A stretch of DNA of 64,000 nt from an uncultured Ruminiclostridium sp. (GTDB taxonomy: Bacteria; Bacillota; Clostridia; Oscillospirales; Ruminococcaceae), in NCBI GenBank assembly GCA_947594425.1, contig CANQED010000004.1, positions 1 to 64,000 on the forward strand. Direction: 5' to 3'. A model generated the notes under the pieces. It saw only the letters and a list, made by a program, of their open reading frames with translations, ran no database searches and was not told where the DNA came from. The position numbers were made by a program, and so were the translations under genes. Below, in pieces: positions 8,601-17,322 of the stretch (position 1 is the stretch's first letter; each line of letters opens with the position of its first letter).

Positions 8601-11600
8601 ATGGAAACGATAAAATTGCTCATCTGGGACTTAGATGAAACCTTTTGGAAAGGCACCCTTTCCGACGGTGAAATAACGCCTATCCCCGAAAATATCGAGC
8701 TTGTCAAAAAGCTCACCGATCGAGGGATCGTAAACTCGATATGCTCTAAAAATGATTACGAGAAAACCAAGGCAAAGTTGGAGGAACTCGGCGTATGGGA
8801 TTATTTTGTATTCCCGTCGATAGACTGGACGCCCAAAGGTCAGCGTGCCAAAAATATCATTTCGGATATGAATTTGCGCCCCGTAAATTGCCTTTTCATC
8901 GACGATAACGTCAACAATCTCGAAGAGGTAAAGTTTGCGGCGGGGGATATAAATGTATCCTTGCCGGACGAGCTGCCCGAGCTTGTAAAGGATCCCGCCT
9001 TTGATGGAAAAGACGACAGCGAGCATTCAAGGCTAAAGCAGTATAAGATCCTTGAGGAAAAGGTCGCCGCAAGAGCGCAGAGCGGCTCGAACGAGGAATT
9101 TTTGTATCAGTCCGAGATCAAGGTAGAATTGATAGAAGATTGCAGCGATAAACTTGTGCGTATCTACGAGATGATACACCGCAACAACCAGCTTAATTTT
9201 ACTAAGGACAGGATCTCTCAGGAGGAAGTCGACAGGATCTTCACCGACCCCCAGATAAAAAGCGGCGTTGTACACGTCACCGATAAATACGGCGATCACG
9301 GCATAATCGGCTGCTATGCCGTGAAAGACGGCAGAGCGCTGCAATTCGTATTTTCCTGCCGCATTTTGGGTATGGGAGTAGAGCAGTGGGTGTATGCAGA
9401 GCTTGGCTATCCCGATATAGAGGTGGTAGGCGAGGTTGCCGCCGAGCTTAATAAAACCGATAAGCCCGAGTGGATAAATCGCACTGACATTGTACAGGAA
9501 GATAATGCGGTATCTAAGAATGATAATATGGACACCCCGCGACTTATCGCTTACGGCGCTTGTCCGCTGCGCCCGGTAGCGGCATATTTGCAGCCTTGTC
9601 TGCCCAACTTCAAATTTGCGGAGATAGACCCCACACCCTGCTGCTTGAATCTGGCGGTCGCTTTGCGTGAATCAGACGAACAAAAGCAGGAATGGATGTC
9701 AAAGGTAGGCCCAATAAATAATGTTTTTACTTTTGATAAGGAGATATACGATCATAAGACGGGGTATATTTTGATTACGCTACAGGGTATTGAAGGCATG
9801 CGAAAGTACAAATCGAAGAGTACGGGGGCTTATTTTTTTGCTGCCGGTGTAAATAAGCAGAATACCGATTTATCGTTTTTTGAAGAATATGAGACTTCTT
9901 TGATATCAAATGATGATATAATAAATGAACTATCATATATTTGTGACCATTTGCCGAGTGAAACTAAATTGATGTTACAAATGATACCGGAGGTAGAATT
10001 TCCGGAAATAGGCAAAGATAATCATTACTTTTACCGTATTGAGTTAAATAAAATTATAGAACAAATGGTTGCAAAATACAAATGTATTCATATGATAGAT
10101 ATAAGAAAATATGCAAAAACTTCTGCTGATTTTTTTGATCCTATAGTTGGACATTATAGAAGAAATATTGCATATTATTTATCAAATGATATACTTGAAT
10201 TTATGGGAGTGAAATCCTCCGATAAAACAGAAAGCTCTAATATCCGACTTTCAGATAAGATACCCGAAAATGCTATTACTCAAACATTCGGCATACCTGA
10301 TTCAAGTGAAACATTTGAGGTTATAACTTACATTTGTAACGGGCTTTTTTATGCTCAAATAAAATTTAATGATCCTTCTAAATATGTGTTACAGTATACG
10401 GTAATTTGCAATAGACATAATGAATTTGTATCCACGCTTACGAGCGAAACCGAGTGCAAATTTAATTGTTCGGGACCGGGCTTGTGGAATATAAATGCTG
10501 TTATTTTTAATGCATCAAATAACATTAAAATTTATGAATTTTCAACAGCGTCAATAAATTACAATAAGTATAATTACATCAACTATATCGATCCTAATTT
10601 CGAAAATTATGATGATGTGATTTTAGGATCAAATGTGTTTATCAACAATAATATATTTATAGATAACTATTATAATACAATAGTTAATCAGTTAGCGGAA
10701 TTATCATCAATCGGTATCAATATATCTGAATACTTTTTGGATCAGGGAATTGATGAAATCAGTATGGTTATTGATGAAAGAGTAGGGAAATTGATTTTAC
10801 CTTTCTTAGAAAAATCAAAACTTAAAATAAAATATTTATTTACCTACGATAGTTGTAAAAAGATTAAAACTGAATGTGAGTCATATGCCATAGATGATAT
10901 AAATCAATCTGTTCCTGTATCGAAAAAAGATGTTGTTTTGTTTGCATTTGATTCATATAAATATCAATATGCTAAAGCTGAATTTAAAAAAACTAAGGCA
11001 CAGATTTATCTACTTTCATATGTAATTACTTGTTTGATGACAAAATATTTTTTCGTAAACAGGTTTAAGAATAAGATACCAAAAATTATAGCTTTAAGAA
11101 CCGCTAATATATTTCGCAATTCCTCATTTGAGTTTTCTAAATTAACGGCAAACGAAAAAATTTTGGATAATAAGAAATTTATAAATGAAAGTGATGTGAT
11201 AAATAAAATCACAAACGAGTATAGCGATCTTCCACCTCAATTTGGAGGGATTTCGCAAGAAGAACTTTTAGAAACGATGAGATTTCAGAAAACACATTAC
11301 GAGCCTAACACTAATATTCTAAAATTTAATGATGTTCAAGGAAAGTATGTGAACATTAAAAACGGCACAAGAAACACTGTCGGTCAACCGAGTGGATATG
11401 TTGGAACAATTTACATCTTCGGAGGTCCTCACGCTTTTGGATACGGTGTAAAGGACAGCGAAACGATAGCCTCATATCTGCAAAAGATAATAGAATTGCC
11501 ATATAGGGTAGAGAATTACGCAAACTGTTGGAGATATGAATATTCGTATGCTATGAATTTGATTGATAGCATGAATTTTAAAGAAAACGATATTGCGGTA

Positions 11601-11828
11601 TTTGTAATGGCTAACTGGCAAACTCCTATAATATTTGACTTATACCGCCACTGGCTGCAATGGGACGCAATAGAAGATCCAATTATAAAAGTAGACGCTT
11701 TCCCGTTGTTTGAAAAAGCAGACAGACCTGATTACTTTTTGCATAAATTGGGATTTACCCCAAAAGGTAATTTAGAGCTTGCAAAGCTGATTCGTGATGC
11801 AGTCTATAGTGCAATAAAGCTATTTTAA
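8601..11828 (+). CDS. FkbH-like HAD/GNAT protein with SGNH-like extensions
   Basis: A 1075-residue protein, far longer than typical FkbH (about 350-600). Residues 1-135 are a HAD-IIIC phosphatase-like domain (LIWDLDETFWKGTL, CSKND, FIDDN), and 165-300 form the FkbH acyltransferase-like domain (NNQLNFT, YGDHGIIGCYAV, SCRILGMGVEQW). Residues 310-545 look SGNH-like (GACPLRP, then DIRKYAKTSADFFD and HYRRNIAYYL). Residues 546-920 are unrecognised. Residues 930-1075 resemble a second SGNH fold (FGGPHAFGYGVKDSETIASY, then HKLGFTPKGN). FkbH proteins load glyceryl-type groups, so it may make or attach an acyl decoration. From about base 9780 codon use turns strongly AT-rich, which suggests a spliced-in module. 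RBS: AAGGAGAATGATAT. Confidence 0.75.
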   Translation: METIKLLIWDLDETFWKGTLSDGEITPIPENIELVKKLTDRGIVNSICSKNDYEKTKAKLEELGVWDYFVFPSIDWTPKGQRAKNIISDMNLRPVNCLFIDDNVNNLEEVKFAAGDINVSLPDELPELVKDPAFDGKDDSEHSRLKQYKILEEKVAARAQSGSNEEFLYQSEIKVELIEDCSDKLVRIYEMIHRNNQLNFTKDRISQEEVDRIFTDPQIKSGVVHVTDKYGDHGIIGCYAVKDGRALQFVFSCRILGMGVEQWVYAELGYPDIEVVGEVAAELNKTDKPEWINRTDIVQEDNAVSKNDNMDTPRLIAYGACPLRPVAAYLQPCLPNFKFAEIDPTPCCLNLAVALRESDEQKQEWMSKVGPINNVFTFDKEIYDHKTGYILITLQGIEGMRKYKSKSTGAYFFAAGVNKQNTDLSFFEEYETSLISNDDIINELSYICDHLPSETKLMLQMIPEVEFPEIGKDNHYFYRIELNKIIEQMVAKYKCIHMIDIRKYAKTSADFFDPIVGHYRRNIAYYLSNDILEFMGVKSSDKTESSNIRLSDKIPENAITQTFGIPDSSETFEVITYICNGLFYAQIKFNDPSKYVLQYTVICNRHNEFVSTLTSETECKFNCSGPGLWNINAVIFNASNNIKIYEFSTASINYNKYNYINYIDPNFENYDDVILGSNVFINNNIFIDNYYNTIVNQLAELSSIGINISEYFLDQGIDEISMVIDERVGKLILPFLEKSKLKIKYLFTYDSCKKIKTECESYAIDDINQSVPVSKKDVVLFAFDSYKYQYAKAEFKKTKAQIYLLSYVITCLMTKYFFVNRFKNKIPKIIALRTANIFRNSSFEFSKLTANEKILDNKKFINESDVINKITNEYSDLPPQFGGISQEELLETMRFQKTHYEPNTNILKFNDVQGKYVNIKNGTRNTVGQPSGYVGTIYIFGGPHAFGYGVKDSETIASYLQKIIELPYRVENYANCWRYEYSYAMNLIDSMNFKENDIAVFVMANWQTPIIFDLYRHWLQWDAIEDPIIKVDAFPLFEKADRPDYFLHKLGFTPKGNLELAKLIRDAVYSAIKLF

Positions 11829-12087
11829 GAGCGTATATGGTTTGCGGCAGGCGGCTAAAATATCGCAATCGCGGTATACCGTTTTTTAATATCAATCACA
11901 TATTCGACCGTCCTCATGATTACGGAGAAGTTTTTGCTGATAACTGTCATATAAACGAACGCGGCAATAAAGTGGTAGCAGAAAAGCTGTATGAATATAT
12001 CAAAGAAAATAATTTCTTCAAAGATTACAAATACAACATCCCCACAAATTTCCCTACCGTTCATCAATACGGCATCATAAGTGGTCG
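11810..12087 (+). pseudogene. SGNH hydrolase C-terminal remnant
   Basis: After a stop at 11807-11809, this frame stays open and encodes RNRGIPFFNINHIFDRP followed by NCHINERGNKVVAEKL, the typical C-terminal catalytic His block of an SGNH hydrolase. The N-terminal Gly-Asp-Ser-type block is missing, because the preceding gene ends with its own complete SGNH domain. At a run of six G (12090-12095) the coding potential moves into the frame of the next gene. It looks like the stump of an SGNH-CitC fusion left by recombination plus a 1-base frameshift. Confidence 0.6.
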
Positions 12088-12732
12088 GTGGGGGGTACTG
12101 TCAGCCCATATCAAGAGGAGCTTGAGCAGTATAAGTCGCAGCTCAGGGCGCTCCGCCCCGCTGTCGGCAGCATAGTTATGAACTGCAACCCGTTTACGCT
12201 AGGGCATAGGTATTTGGTGGAATATGCCGCGAGCAGGGTAGAGCGGCTGTACATTTTTGTGGTAGAAGAGGACAAGAGCATATTCCCGTTTGCGGACAGG
12301 ATAGAGCTTGTCCGTAAGGGCACCGCCGACATACCGAACGTTACGGTTCTTCCGAGCGGTAAATTTATAATATCGTCATTGACGTTTACCGATTATTTTG
12401 GAAAGTCTGAGCTTCAGGACAGAGTAATAGATCCGAGTATGGACGTAACGATTTTTGGCGAATATATCGCTCCCGCTTTGGGGATAAACATAAGATTTGC
12501 AGGCGAAGAGCCGATCGACAATGTTACAAGGCAGTATAACGAAACAATGGCGAGGATACTGCCTAAGTATGGGGTGGAGTTTGAGGTCATTCCGAGAAAA
12601 GAGCAGGACGGGGAGGTTATTTCCGCAAGCAGAGTTAGAAAGCTGTTGGAAACAAAGGATTTTAATGCTATAAGTCAGTTAGTTCCACCAACAACAGCAT
12701 TGTATTTAAAAAATAAGTATGCAGAAAAATAA
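12088..12732 (+). CDS. Citrate lyase ligase-like nucleotidyltransferase domain
   Basis: A 214-residue protein resembling the C-terminal nucleotidyltransferase domain of citrate [pro-3S]-lyase ligase (CitC): NCNPFTLGHRYLVEYAA carries the HxGH-like T-L-G-H, and SASRVRK is a late ISxSxxR-type motif. The family adenylylates or activates acyl groups, but no citrate lyase genes are present, so a role in preparing a glycan acyl decoration is more likely (inference). The start shown is a GTG inside the six-G run with no ribosome binding site. A seventh G would join it in frame with the SGNH remnant upstream, so it is probably half of a broken or phase-variable gene. Confidence 0.7.
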   Translation: MGGTVSPYQEELEQYKSQLRALRPAVGSIVMNCNPFTLGHRYLVEYAASRVERLYIFVVEEDKSIFPFADRIELVRKGTADIPNVTVLPSGKFIISSLTFTDYFGKSELQDRVIDPSMDVTIFGEYIAPALGINIRFAGEEPIDNVTRQYNETMARILPKYGVEFEVIPRKEQDGEVISASRVRKLLETKDFNAISQLVPPTTALYLKNKYAEK

Positions 12733-12752
12733 AAAAATTAATTTTAATTTTT

Positions 12753-12838
12753 AAACATAGTTTGACTATGTTTGTAGAAACACAGATAAAATGTCAACAA
12801 ACAAAAGACCTCGGCAAATGGAAAACCATTGCCGAGGT
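12753..12838. terminator. Terminators in convergent region
   Basis: Two hairpins lie between the rightward glycan genes and the leftward HD-GYP gene. AAACATAG (12753-12760) pairs with CTATGTTT (12766-12773). ACCTCGGCAAATGG (12808-12821) pairs, with one bulge, with CCATTGCCGAGGT (12826-12838). The second is the stronger and ends transcription at the border between the accessory and housekeeping parts. Confidence 0.6.
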
Positions 12839-12881
12839 TATTGAAAATTATAACCGCTTTTATATATCCCGCGAGCTATCC

Positions 12882-13940
12882 TCACTCCGCCGAGGTCTCA
12901 TGCTCGTACTTAACATTCTCCTCATTGCGTCTCAGCGTATCGAGCACCTTAGGATTAAACGTGCCGCACTCGCCGTTGTAGATCATATTAAGTGCGGTTT
13001 GGTGGTCGAAAGGCGCTTTATAGCATCTTGGGGAGGTGAGCGCGTCGTACACGTCGGCAAGCGCCACTATCTGCGCGGCGATGGATATCTCGTCGCCCTT
13101 TAGCCCGTCGGGATAGCCGCGGCCGTCCCAGCGCTCGTGATGATGGCGGCATATGTCGTAGCAGTAATTGTACGAGTCCTTATCCATAACGTTCGGGATA
13201 TGCTCGAGTATCTCGCCACCCTTAACGGTGTGCTGCTTCATTATCTCAAACTCTTCTTTAGTAAGCCTGCCGGGCTTGTTGAGTATGCTGTCGGGAATGG
13301 ATATTTTGCCCACGTCGTGAAGTATCGACGCGTTGACTATCTTTTCTATCTCTACCTTGTCGAGATAATATTCGGGATAATTCTCGCTGATAGAGGTGAG
13401 AAGTATACGGGTAAGACCGCATATGCGCTTTACGTGCTCGCCCGACTCGCAGTCGCGAAATTCTATCAGCGCAGCAAGAGTTTCTATCATCGACTGATTT
13501 ATTTTGCTTAGCTTTTCGACCTGCTCGTTGACTACCTCGGCAAGCTCGTTTCTGTGCCTGTAAAGCTCGATTATGTTTGTAATTCTCGATTTTATAAAGT
13601 TTAAATTAAACGGCTTGTAGATAACGTCTACCGCGCCGAGAGAATACGCCTGCGAAAGGGTATCCTCGCTGTTCTCCGAGGTTATTATGAATACGGGCAG
13701 GTGATTTATCTTTCCTGTATTATTAAGCTCTTTGAGCATCTCTATGCCGTTCATTACCGGCATAACAAGGTCGAGCAGCACCGCGCCTATGTCGCTGTGA
13801 GCGTTGATAATTTCCATTGCTTGTTTGCCGTTTTCTGCCTCAAGGATATTGTATAAGTCTGTAAAGCCCATCGCAAGCAGAGCTCTGTTAGTCTCCATAT
13901 CGTCAACTATAAGTATAGATTTATCGCTCTTTACGGACAT
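12882..13940 (-). CDS. Response regulator with HD-GYP domain
   Basis: A 352-residue RpfG-type regulator. Residues 1-125 form a receiver domain (VDD at 12-14, phospho-acceptor D57 in LLDLVMP, KPFN near 108). Residues 150-345 form an HD-GYP phosphodiesterase domain (HDVGKISIPDSILNK, then HHERWDGRGYPDGL), the family that degrades cyclic di-GMP. It lies downstream of an Hpt gene on the same strand, 68 bases away, so a phosphorelay into this receiver is likely; no histidine kinase is adjacent. The start has a TTGGAGG site about 10 bases upstream. Confidence 0.9.
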   Translation of the reverse strand: MSVKSDKSILIVDDMETNRALLAMGFTDLYNILEAENGKQAMEIINAHSDIGAVLLDLVMPVMNGIEMLKELNNTGKINHLPVFIITSENSEDTLSQAYSLGAVDVIYKPFNLNFIKSRITNIIELYRHRNELAEVVNEQVEKLSKINQSMIETLAALIEFRDCESGEHVKRICGLTRILLTSISENYPEYYLDKVEIEKIVNASILHDVGKISIPDSILNKPGRLTKEEFEIMKQHTVKGGEILEHIPNVMDKDSYNYCYDICRHHHERWDGRGYPDGLKGDEISIAAQIVALADVYDALTSPRCYKAPFDHQTALNMIYNGECGTFNPKVLDTLRRNEENVKYEHETSAE

Positions 13941-14008
13941 ATTTTAGAACCTCCAAAAAATCATTATATAAAAAAATCATTATATATGTGCTGATATAAT
14001 TATAAATG

Positions 14009-14350
14009 TCAACCGTTTATGATACAGTCAAGTATTTTTTGCTCAAGGGGGAGAATATTTTCAATCGTCTGCCTTGCTTGGTCGGGCTGATTATTTCTCA
14101 GCTGGCTGACAGCCTCGGAATAAGCGTCGAATAGAGGGGTCACCGACAGGTTGCCCGTCACGCCCTTAATGGTATGAGTTGCGGCGAGAGCGGCCTCATA
14201 ATCGCCGTCGGCAAAGTGCTGCATAGTGTTCTGTGCCTTGATATTCTCGGGCAGCTTGCGCATCATTTTTTCGTAAAGCGCCGCGTTCCCCATAAAACGC
14301 TTAATGCCCTCGTCGGTGTTTACGCCTAATGCTTTCAGTTCGTCTAACAT
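14009..14350 (-). CDS. Histidine phosphotransfer (Hpt) domain protein
   Basis: A stand-alone 113-residue Hpt protein. The phosphorylatable His is H59 in ATHTIKGVTGN, with the usual helical pattern around it. It would shuttle phosphate between an unlinked hybrid kinase and a receiver, most plausibly the HD-GYP regulator just downstream. The ribosome binding site is AAAGGAG and its promoter is at 14463-14491. Confidence 0.85.
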   Translation of the reverse strand: MLDELKALGVNTDEGIKRFMGNAALYEKMMRKLPENIKAQNTMQHFADGDYEAALAATHTIKGVTGNLSVTPLFDAYSEAVSQLRNNQPDQARQTIENILPLEQKILDCIING

Positions 14351-14387
14351 ATCTTTTCTCCTTTGATGATAAAATATATCGATAACT

Positions 14388-14491
14388 GTCAGGCTTTGCC
14401 GCCTGACACGAAAAGTGCTAAAATATACCGCCGCTTAAATTTGCGCAAAGAATTCCTATAAAATTATATCATATCCGAAAGCAAATTTCAA
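14388..14491 (-). promoter_or_regulatory. Promoter and leader hairpin of Hpt gene
   Basis: On the minus strand TTGAAA (14486-14491) and TATAAT (14463-14468) are 17 bp apart, a near-consensus sigma-A promoter. The 5' leader contains GTCAGGC pairing with GCCTGAC (14388-14407), a small hairpin shortly before the start codon. The rest of the 14351-14657 gap holds only this and the divergent promoter at 14601. Confidence 0.7.
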
Positions 14492-14600
14492 TAATATTTT
14501 CTCGATACACAAAAAAATTTTCGCAGTTTCGCCGATTTAGTTAAAATAATTTATAATTTTTCGGTGTTTTACCATTTTATTCCGATGAATTTTTGTGCAT

Positions 14601-14629
14601 TTGACAAGAGGCGGATTTTATGCTATACT
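14601..14629 (+). promoter_or_regulatory. Sigma-A promoter of esterase lipoprotein
   Basis: TTGACA (14601-14606), a 17-bp spacer and TATACT (14624-14629). The predicted transcript begins about 22 bases before the ATG at 14658, which supports that start over upstream alternatives. Confidence 0.8.
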
Positions 14630-14657
14630 AAAGAAAAATTTCAATATCGGAGGATCT

Positions 14658-15839
14658 ATGAAAAAATTAGGAGCAGCCGCTATTTTACTTTCGGCAGTAA
14701 TGCTTACTGCCTCGGCTTGTCAATCAGACGGCGGCGGGCAGGATCCCGTATCACAATCCACACAACAGGAGGAAAGCGGCGTGAAAACTTATATCCCAAA
14801 CAGCACCAATGTTAAAAAGCTCGGGCGTACTTATGAATTGGAGGACTCGCTTTGGCTCGCATTTTCGGGCTCGGGCGCGGAATTTACCTTTAACGGCACA
14901 AAGGCGTCTATAACGATAAAGGGCGACGATAACGCGGCAAGCGCGACCGAGGACAATCAGGCGCGCGTGGCGATATACTTAAACGGTGAAAGAGTTGTCG
15001 ACGAGATGATACATTCTGCGGAGCAGACCTTTGACGTATTTGAAAGCGACACCGCGCAGGACTGCACGATAGCGGTAGTAAAGCTGTCGGAGACCGCAAT
15101 GTCCACTATCGGCATAGGCGAGATAACGGTCGAGTCGGAAGAGGGGATAAGACCCACCGATAAAAAGGATCTGTTTATCGAATTTGTCGGCGACTCTATA
15201 ACCTGCGGGTACGGTGTTGACGACGAGAATGCTAATCACCATTTTTCCACCGCCACCGAGGACGTTACCAAAGCATATGCGTATAAGACCGCAATGGCGC
15301 TAAACGCCGATTACAGTATGGTATCGATAAGCGGGTACGGCATTATTTCGGGCTATTCCGACGGAAAGGTAAAGGTGTCTAATCAGCGTATACCTCCGTA
15401 TTATGAAAAGCTCGGCTTTTGCTACGGGACATACGAGGGGCTTTCTCCGTCGGGAACGCGCTGGGAGTTTACCGACTACACCCCCGATATTATTGTAGTA
15501 AATCTCGGCACTAACGATGACAGCTACACACTCGACTACGATGACAGAAAGCAGGAGTACTGCGACGAGTACGTCAAGTTCTTGGAGAAGATACGCAAGA
15601 ATAACCCTGACTCTAAGATATTGTGCACCCTCGGCGTAATGGGCGACAGGCTTTTCCCGACGGTGGAAAAAGCGGTAAAGGCCTATACCGAGCAAACGGG
15701 CGACACAAATATATATACTATGAAATTTGACCCGCAGGTGCAAAGCGACGGCTATGCGGCGGACTGGCACCCCACCGAGACCACTCACACTAAAGCGAGT
15801 GAAAAGCTTGTCGAGAAGATAAAGGAAATTTTAGGCTGA
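14658..15839 (+). CDS. Lipoprotein SGNH esterase, family CE2-like
   Basis: A 393-residue secreted esterase. It starts with a lipoprotein signal peptide (MKKLGAAAILLSAVML, lipid Cys C21 in TASAC). A beta-sandwich follows (about 45-160) and then an SGNH domain with Ser180 in FVGDSITCGYG, Asn in NLGTNDD and the late Asp-His in DWHPTE. This two-domain order is typical of CE2 acetyl esterases, which remove acetyl groups from xylan or mannan. It is probably anchored on the outside of the cell membrane. It has its own promoter, and an RBS CGGAGG 7 bases from the start. Confidence 0.8.
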   Translation: MKKLGAAAILLSAVMLTASACQSDGGGQDPVSQSTQQEESGVKTYIPNSTNVKKLGRTYELEDSLWLAFSGSGAEFTFNGTKASITIKGDDNAASATEDNQARVAIYLNGERVVDEMIHSAEQTFDVFESDTAQDCTIAVVKLSETAMSTIGIGEITVESEEGIRPTDKKDLFIEFVGDSITCGYGVDDENANHHFSTATEDVTKAYAYKTAMALNADYSMVSISGYGIISGYSDGKVKVSNQRIPPYYEKLGFCYGTYEGLSPSGTRWEFTDYTPDIIVVNLGTNDDSYTLDYDDRKQEYCDEYVKFLEKIRKNNPDSKILCTLGVMGDRLFPTVEKAVKAYTEQTGDTNIYTMKFDPQVQSDGYAADWHPTETTHTKASEKLVEKIKEILG

Positions 15840-15850
15840 TAGTATTATAC

Positions 15851-15883
15851 GACCCGCAATTTTTGTTTGCGGGTCAGATTTTT
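15851..15883 (+). terminator. Terminator after esterase
   Basis: GACCCGCAA (15851-15859) pairs with TTGCGGGTC (15867-15875), followed by AGATTTTT. It lies just before the ribosome binding site of the next gene, so it may attenuate rather than fully stop transcription. Confidence 0.65.
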
Positions 15884-15893
15884 GGAGCAAAAT

Positions 15894-16391
15894 ATGACAT
15901 ATCACAATATTCCTCCCGTGTATGATAAATACAGCCGAGTGCTGATACTCGGCTCATTTCCGTCGGTAAAAAGCCGCGAGGGGAGATTTTTCTACAACCA
16001 CCCGCAAAACCGCTTTTGGAAAGTGATAAGCGCGGTGTGCGGGGAAGAATGCCCCATAACCATTGAAGAGAAAAAGCGCCTGCTGCTAAGAAATAATATC
16101 GCCCTTTGGGACGTAGTGCAGAGCTGTACTATCGTCGGCTCGTCGGACAGCAGTATAAAAGACGTAGTGCCTAACCCCCTTGACCGCATTGTCAGCGAAA
16201 GCAGGGTCACGCGGATATTCACCAACGGCGGCACGGCATATTCGCTCTATTGCCGATATTGCGAAAATATGACGGGTATCAAGGCAGTAAAGCTGCCGTC
16301 CACAAGCCCCGCAAACGCCGCGTTTTCGCTCGAACGATTGATAGATATCTGGAAAGAAGAGCTTATTTTAAAGGGCGAGGAGAGAAAATGA
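15894..16391 (+). CDS. Hypoxanthine-DNA glycosylase (uracil glycosylase superfamily)
   Basis: A 165-residue protein. The N-terminal RVLILGSFPSVKSRE carries the glycine-rich GSFPS of the family. FYNHPQNRFWKV and the late PSTSPANAAFS motif are characteristic of DNA-deoxyinosine (hypoxanthine) glycosylases. It removes deaminated purines from DNA at the first step of base excision repair. The start at 15894 is used because TTGGAG lies 8 bases upstream. It overlaps nothing and nearly abuts the Fic gene (1-base gap), so the two are co-transcribed. Confidence 0.85.
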   Translation: MTYHNIPPVYDKYSRVLILGSFPSVKSREGRFFYNHPQNRFWKVISAVCGEECPITIEEKKRLLLRNNIALWDVVQSCTIVGSSDSSIKDVVPNPLDRIVSESRVTRIFTNGGTAYSLYCRYCENMTGIKAVKLPSTSPANAAFSLERLIDIWKEELILKGEERK

Positions 16392-16392
16392 T

Positions 16393-17064
16393 ATGCTTGC
16401 GGACAAAAACCGTTTGACGAGAGAGCAGAGCTTATTTCTTGTTAAAAAGAAGCGTGATGAAAATATTTACTGCTGTATGAAGATGGAAAACCGTGCGGTT
16501 ACATTTCCGCAAACAAAAACCATACTTGACGGGGTAAATGTGCCTGACGTCAGGCTTGACGATATTCAGGCTATTCTCAATATGCGCGACGCGTGGAAAT
16601 ATTTGCTCGATACAATAGACGAGCCTGTAAGCTTTGAATTATTTTGCAAATTCAACGGTTTGATTGCAAGAAACGAGGCGCTCAAGTGGGGAACTCTGCG
16701 CACAGGAAACGTCGGCATATCAGGCACCGAGTATATGCCGCCGATACCCGATGAAAATACGGTCAGAGCCGAGTTAGACAGAATAGTTAATGCCGATGTC
16801 TCCGCCGCTCAAAAGGCGTTAGATATTTTTGCGTGGGGGACACGGGGACAATTTTTCTGGGACGGAAATAAGCGCACGAGTATGACCTTAGCAAATAAAA
16901 TACTTGTCGCGGGCGGCGCGGGAATATTGACCGTGACCGATAAGCATATGGAGAGATTTAACGAGCTGCTGCTGTCATACTATAATACCGCCGACGCGAG
17001 CGAATTAAAAGAATTTTTGTATGAGAATGCTATTGTCGGGTTGGAAATTTATAAGCTTAGTTGA
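16393..17064 (+). CDS. Fic-domain protein lacking the motif histidine
   Basis: A 223-residue Fic/DOC protein. The active-site loop reads RGQFFWDGNKRTS: Phe155, Asp157, Gly158, Asn159 and Arg161 of the HxFx(D/E)GN(G/K)R motif are present, but the catalytic His is Gln153. Fic enzymes transfer AMP or other phosphates to proteins using that His, so this protein is likely inactive, altered in chemistry, or used for binding. There is no adjacent antitoxin-like gene; the partner in the operon is the DNA glycosylase. RBS: GGAGAGA. Confidence 0.8.
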   Translation: MLADKNRLTREQSLFLVKKKRDENIYCCMKMENRAVTFPQTKTILDGVNVPDVRLDDIQAILNMRDAWKYLLDTIDEPVSFELFCKFNGLIARNEALKWGTLRTGNVGISGTEYMPPIPDENTVRAELDRIVNADVSAAQKALDIFAWGTRGQFFWDGNKRTSMTLANKILVAGGAGILTVTDKHMERFNELLLSYYNTADASELKEFLYENAIVGLEIYKLS

Positions 17065-17076
17065 TTTATAAATACA

Positions 17077-17116
17077 AAAAACCGCTTAGATCTTTTGCTC
17101 GATTTAAGCGGTTTTA
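17077..17116 (+). terminator. Terminator of glycosylase-Fic operon
   Basis: AAAACCGCTTA pairs with TAAGCGGTTTT across a loop (17077-17116), followed by an AT-rich stretch. It ends the rightward operon. A further small hairpin (TTTGCTAAA/TTTAGCAAA) lies at about 17142-17160. Confidence 0.7.
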
Positions 17117-17158
17117 TAATTTGTCTGACCATTAAAAAAGATTTTGCTAAAGTTTAGC

Positions 17159-17184
17159 AAAAAATGTCCCGCTTAACGCGGGAC
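17159..17184 (-). terminator. Terminator of tRNA-Pro
   Basis: On the minus strand GTCCCGC pairs with GCGGGAC and is followed by ATTTTTTG. It sits about 24 bases past the 3' end of the tRNA gene, a typical intrinsic terminator. Confidence 0.8.
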
Positions 17185-17207
17185 AAATTCGCTCCGGTCG
17201 TACCGGC

Positions 17208-17284
17208 TGGTCGAGGCGACGGGATTTGAACCCACGACCTCTGCGTCCCGAACGCAGCGCTCTACCAAACTGAGCCACGCCTCG
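17208..17284 (-). tRNA. tRNA-Pro (CGG anticodon)
   Basis: A full cloverleaf on the minus strand. The acceptor stem is CGAGGCG/CGCCTCG with discriminator A and an encoded CCA. The D-arm is GCTCAGTTTGGTAGAGC. The anticodon stem CTGCG/CGCAG has loop TTCGGGA (anticodon CGG), and the T-arm has GGTTCAAATCC. It reads proline codon CCG. Confidence 0.95.
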
Positions 17285-17322
17285 ATATATGACCGCCTTG
17301 CGGTCTTTATTTTAATACTATT

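Noticed and set aside
12080-12100. Programmed ribosomal frameshift at the six-G run
   Set aside because: No downstream stimulatory stem or pseudoknot is evident, and the upstream SGNH part is already truncated, so decay or tract-length variation is simpler.
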